From: Massilia aurea
Lineage (GTDB): Bacteria > Pseudomonadota > Gammaproteobacteria > Burkholderiales > Burkholderiaceae_D
Direction: 5' to 3'
DNA length: 64,000 nucleotides
Assembly (NCBI RefSeq): GCF_024753205.1
Contig: NZ_JANUGZ010000004.1
Location: 558,001-622,000 of the forward strand
Shown: positions 61,382 through 64,000 of the stretch, in pieces
How the letters are laid out: each line of letters begins with the position of its first letter
How positions within the stretch are numbered: position 1 is the first letter of the stretch
Notes under the pieces: model-generated
The model's input: only the letters and a program-made list of their open reading frames with translations
Database searches by the model: none
Told to the model about the DNA's origin: nothing
Program-made: the position numbers and the translations under genes

Positions 61382-61915
61382 TTATGCGTTGGCGCGATGG
61401 TGTTGCTGATGACGCCCGCCCTTGCGGTGCTGGGCCTGCGCATCGAACGTCTTGCGCTGCTCTGGCGTGAGCACCGCGTAGAAGCTGTTCAGGGCGCTCA
61501 AACGCGATTCCATCTGCGCAGTGTGCGCTTTTTGCATCGCGATCTGCTTTTCCATGCGCTGCGGCGCGCTCAGGCTGGCCCAGGCGGCGCGGTCGCCACG
61601 CCCGGCGCGCTCACCGTGTTTCACGGGTGCGCGGCTGGCCACGAAGGCATCCCAGGCCGGCTTTTGCTGGGCCGTCAGATTCAGCGACGCCTGCAGCTTG
61701 GCCTGATGCTCGGCGCGCTTTTGCGCCATCTTTGCGTGACGCTCGCCCGCCTTGGCTTGCCACTCGGCCTTCTTGGCCAGGCGTTGTTCAGCCGTCAGCG
61801 TGGACGCCTGGCGGCCCTCGGCCGGGGCAGCGCTCTGGGCCTGGGCACCGACAGTGGCGCCGAACAGGCCGGCAGCGGTGAAGGCGATCACGAGGTGTTT
61901 GCGAAGGGTGTTCAT
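61382..61915 (-). CDS. Spy/CpxP-family periplasmic LTxxQ protein
   Basis: The 177-aa protein has a signal peptide (LVIAFTAAGLFGATVGAQAQ) and is otherwise helical and rich in Ala, Lys, Gln and Arg. It carries LTAEQRL, LTAQQKPAWDAFV and LTPEQRKTFD, the LTxxQ motif of Spy and CpxP, plus a His-rich C-terminus. Spy is a periplasmic chaperone; CpxP also restrains the CpxA kinase. It lies divergent from a two-component system, as cpxP does from cpxRA. ATG 61915 has AAGGA upstream. Confidence 0.88.
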   Translation of the reverse strand: MNTLRKHLVIAFTAAGLFGATVGAQAQSAAPAEGRQASTLTAEQRLAKKAEWQAKAGERHAKMAQKRAEHQAKLQASLNLTAQQKPAWDAFVASRAPVKHGERAGRGDRAAWASLSAPQRMEKQIAMQKAHTAQMESRLSALNSFYAVLTPEQRKTFDAQAQHRKGGRHQQHHRANA

Positions 61916-62111
61916 GGTAGGTCCTTTGTGTGAGAGTCTGGTGAAGTGCATCCGAAACGCTCGCTGCACAGGACCCATCCTGGGTCAAAACTGTAACCAT
62001 GGGATTTCCCCTGCCGGGCACTTTGTATCCATATGTTTCGCGCCCATCGGCATATACACAGCGATACAAATACTTCCGCCAGTCTTGTCATAAATTCGGA
62101 TAATTGCGGTT

Positions 62112-62840
62112 ATGGATAATCCCTCTACGATTCTGATCGTCGACGACGACCGCGACATCCGCACGCTGCTGGCCGACTACCTCGAGTCCAACAGCTACCG
62201 GACGCTCGGCGCCGCCGACGGCACCGCGATGTGGAAGACGCTCGACGAAACGCGTCCCGACCTCATCGTGCTCGACCTGAACATGCCCGGCGACGACGGC
62301 CTGACGCTGTGCCGCAAGCTGCGCGCCACCTCGAGCCTGCCCGTCATCATGCTCACCGCCCGCAACGAACCCCTTGACCGCATCCTGGGCCTGGAAATGG
62401 GCGCCGACGACTACCTGCCGAAACCGTTCGAGCCGCGCGAGCTGCTGGCGCGCATCCGCAGCGTGCTGCGCCGCTCGCACGCAATGCCGTCGAACACGCC
62501 GTCCGAGAACGTGCAGCAGATGCGCTTCTCGGGCTGGACGCTGGACCTGACCGCGCGCCACCTGCTCAACCCGGACGGCATCGTCATCATGCTCTCGGGC
62601 GCCGAGTTCCGCCTTCTGCGCGTGTTCCTCGAACACCCGAACCGCGTGCTCAATCGCGACCAGCTGCTCAACCTCACGCAGGGCCGCGACGCCGATCCGT
62701 TCGACCGCTCGATCGACATCCAGATCAGCCGCCTGCGCCAGAAACTCGGCGAAGACGCGCGCATGCCGCAGATTATCAAGACCGTGCGCAACGGCGGCTA
62801 CGTGCTGGCCGGCCAGGTCACCGTGGAGCCAGCGGCGTGA
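62112..62840 (+). CDS. OmpR-family response regulator
   Basis: The 242-aa regulator has a receiver domain (ILIVDDDRDIRTLLADYLES; LIVLDLNMPGDDGL with phospho-acceptor Asp; VIMLTAR; DYLPKPFEPRELLARI) and a winged-helix effector (LSGAEFRLLRVFLEHPNRVL; RSIDIQISRLRQKLGEDARM; IKTVRNGGYVLAG). It overlaps the kinase gene as GTGA and is divergent from a Spy/CpxP-like gene 196 bp away. A CpxR-like envelope-stress role is suggested by that context, not by sequence alone. Confidence 0.93.
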   Translation: MDNPSTILIVDDDRDIRTLLADYLESNSYRTLGAADGTAMWKTLDETRPDLIVLDLNMPGDDGLTLCRKLRATSSLPVIMLTARNEPLDRILGLEMGADDYLPKPFEPRELLARIRSVLRRSHAMPSNTPSENVQQMRFSGWTLDLTARHLLNPDGIVIMLSGAEFRLLRVFLEHPNRVLNRDQLLNLTQGRDADPFDRSIDIQISRLRQKLGEDARMPQIIKTVRNGGYVLAGQVTVEPAA

Positions 62841-64000
62841 AAGCCTTCTTCGGGTCGATGACCGGGCGCGTGTTTCTCACGCTGCTGCTGGGCATTCTGA
62901 CCTCGGCTGCGCTGACGCAACTGGCGGCCGACTACCAGCGCCTGCGCGACTTCGAAAACCAGCGCGATGCGCATGTGCTTGAACGCGCCGAGCAGCTGAT
63001 CATGGCCACCGAGATCGTCCCGGCGTCGGCCCGCTCGATCTACCTCGATGTCGCCAACCGCCCGGGCCTGCAGCTCCAGGTGGGCGACATGCCGCCGGAA
63101 GCGGCGCCCCTGACGCCGTTTGCCGCGTCGCTGGCCAAGCGTCTGGGCAAGGGCTATCTGGTTGCCTCACGCGCAACGCGCCCGACTGCCTGTGGCGTCG
63201 TGCAGACGCAGCCGGTGATGTACGGCTTGCTGAGCATGAAGTGGGAGGGCGCCTGCGAGTCGATCGACGTGCGGCTGCGCGACGGCGCCGAACTGCAACT
63301 GTCGGTGCTGCCACCGCGGCTGGTCGGTGAGGATGTCGACACGAGCATCATCCTCGGGATGTTCCTGGTCAGCATCGCGGTGCTGGCCTACTTCGTGGCA
63401 CGCATGACCGCGCGCCCGTTCAAGCAGCTTGCGCAAGCCGCGCAAGACCTCGGCCAGGACATCAACCGCGCGCCGCTCGACCTGGTCGGCGCGATCGAGA
63501 TCCGCCAGGCCAGCGCTGCCTTCAATGCGATGCAGGCGCGCATCCGCCAGTACATCTTCCAGCGCACGCAGATGCTCGCCGCGATCACGCACGACCTGCA
63601 AACGCCGCTCACGCGCATGCGCCTGCGGCTCGAGAAGGTCAGCGACGCCGACCTGCAGGACCGGCTGATCGGCGACCTGTCGGCGATGCAGGAAATGGTG
63701 CGCGAAGGCCTGGTGCTGGCGCGCAGCATGGACACGACCGAGACGATGCAGATGCTCGATCTCGACTCGCTGCTCGAAGCCGTGTGCGCCGATGCGACCG
63801 ATGCCGGCCAGACCGTGACGCTGGCCGGCAAGGCCTCGATCGCAGTGCTGGGCCGGCCGATCGACATGCGCCGCTGCCTAGTCAACCTGATCGACAACGC
63901 GGTCAAGTACGGGCGCGATGCGCGCGTCTGCGTCGACCGCGCCAACGGCACCGCGCGCATCCGCATCCGCGACAGCGGGCCGGGCATTCCGCGCAGCGAG
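62837..64000 (+). CDS. Sensor histidine kinase, 3' end beyond the window
   Basis: From GTG 62837 an open frame of 388 codons runs to the window end. It has an N-terminal membrane helix (RVFLTLLLGILTSAALTQLA), a periplasmic part of about 135 residues with two cysteines, a second helix (SIILGMFLVSIAVLAYFVAR), a HAMP-like segment ending near residue 220, the H-box MLAAITHDLQTPLTRMRLRL with the phospho-His, and CLVNLIDNAVKYGRDARV (N box) and RDSGPGIPRSE (G1). It is the partner of the overlapping OmpR-family regulator. The final ATP-lid and G2 are outside the window. Confidence 0.93.
   Translation, partial: MKAFFGSMTGRVFLTLLLGILTSAALTQLAADYQRLRDFENQRDAHVLERAEQLIMATEIVPASARSIYLDVANRPGLQLQVGDMPPEAAPLTPFAASLAKRLGKGYLVASRATRPTACGVVQTQPVMYGLLSMKWEGACESIDVRLRDGAELQLSVLPPRLVGEDVDTSIILGMFLVSIAVLAYFVARMTARPFKQLAQAAQDLGQDINRAPLDLVGAIEIRQASAAFNAMQARIRQYIFQRTQMLAAITHDLQTPLTRMRLRLEKVSDADLQDRLIGDLSAMQEMVREGLVLARSMDTTETMQMLDLDSLLEAVCADATDAGQTVTLAGKASIAVLGRPIDMRRCLVNLIDNAVKYGRDARVCVDRANGTARIRIRDSGPGIPRSE

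Overview
The window looks like chromosomal DNA of a GC-rich betaproteobacterium, most likely Oxalobacteraceae (Massilia/Telluria/Duganella-like). The basis is the order and sequence of the str-S10-spc-alpha ribosomal genes, an infA position between secY and rpmJ, and accessory genes of a soil/plant-associated type. No database search was possible, so the genus is an inference.

Layout. (1) 1-24266 is accessory and regulatory DNA: an adaptor/ATPase/permease exporter operon (minus); a PQQ-dependent dehydrogenase fused to a PEBP/YbhB domain; a MutS-like ATPase with a membrane hairpin; a LytS/LytTR two-component pair; an ABC ATPase plus a 1200-aa ABC-permease/M1-peptidase fusion; GNAT, rhodanese and a divergent FtrA-like regulator; a TonB receptor/beta-propeller phytase operon; a degenerate GGDEF protein overlapping an AraC regulator; a small membrane protein; an alpha/beta hydrolase; and a MetR-like LysR regulator. 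(2) 24336-29624 is the str operon (rpsL, rpsG, fusA, tuf) followed by rpsJ, which ends in a strong terminator. (3) 29625-44720 is a 15-kb block that separates rpsJ from rplC. It carries a TonB-like hypothetical protein, a 144-bp inverted-repeat element, a seven-gene Ter (tellurium/stress) operon, an epoxide hydrolase, an SDR, an AraC regulator, an MscS channel, a fused glucosylglycerol-phosphate phosphatase/synthase and a tRNA. (4) 44841-59383 holds the rest of the S10 operon and the spc and alpha operons through rplQ, with a decayed infA pseudogene. (5) 59466-64000 holds dsbD, a Spy/CpxP-like protein, and a divergent OmpR-type regulator with its sensor kinase, which is cut by the window end.

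How the genes work together. The most system-like region is the Ter operon at 30730-37662. A TerD protein leads, followed by ATP-grasp, phosphoribosyltransferase/TRSP, HAD, StiP-like PRTase/PELOTA and CitE-like lyase genes, and a TerD/TerA fusion ends it. The gene junctions overlap by 2 to 23 bases from the ATP-grasp gene onward. In known Ter systems this gene set is predicted to make a nucleoside-like stress metabolite; its placement inside the S10 ribosomal locus is the striking part. The phytase/TonB operon and the divergent GGDEF gene each have an upstream element with the geometry of a PhoB box plus -10, which suggests phosphate control. The MscS channel and GgpPS fusion form a plausible osmotic-stress pair. 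The Spy-like gene facing a two-component system suggests an envelope-stress loop.
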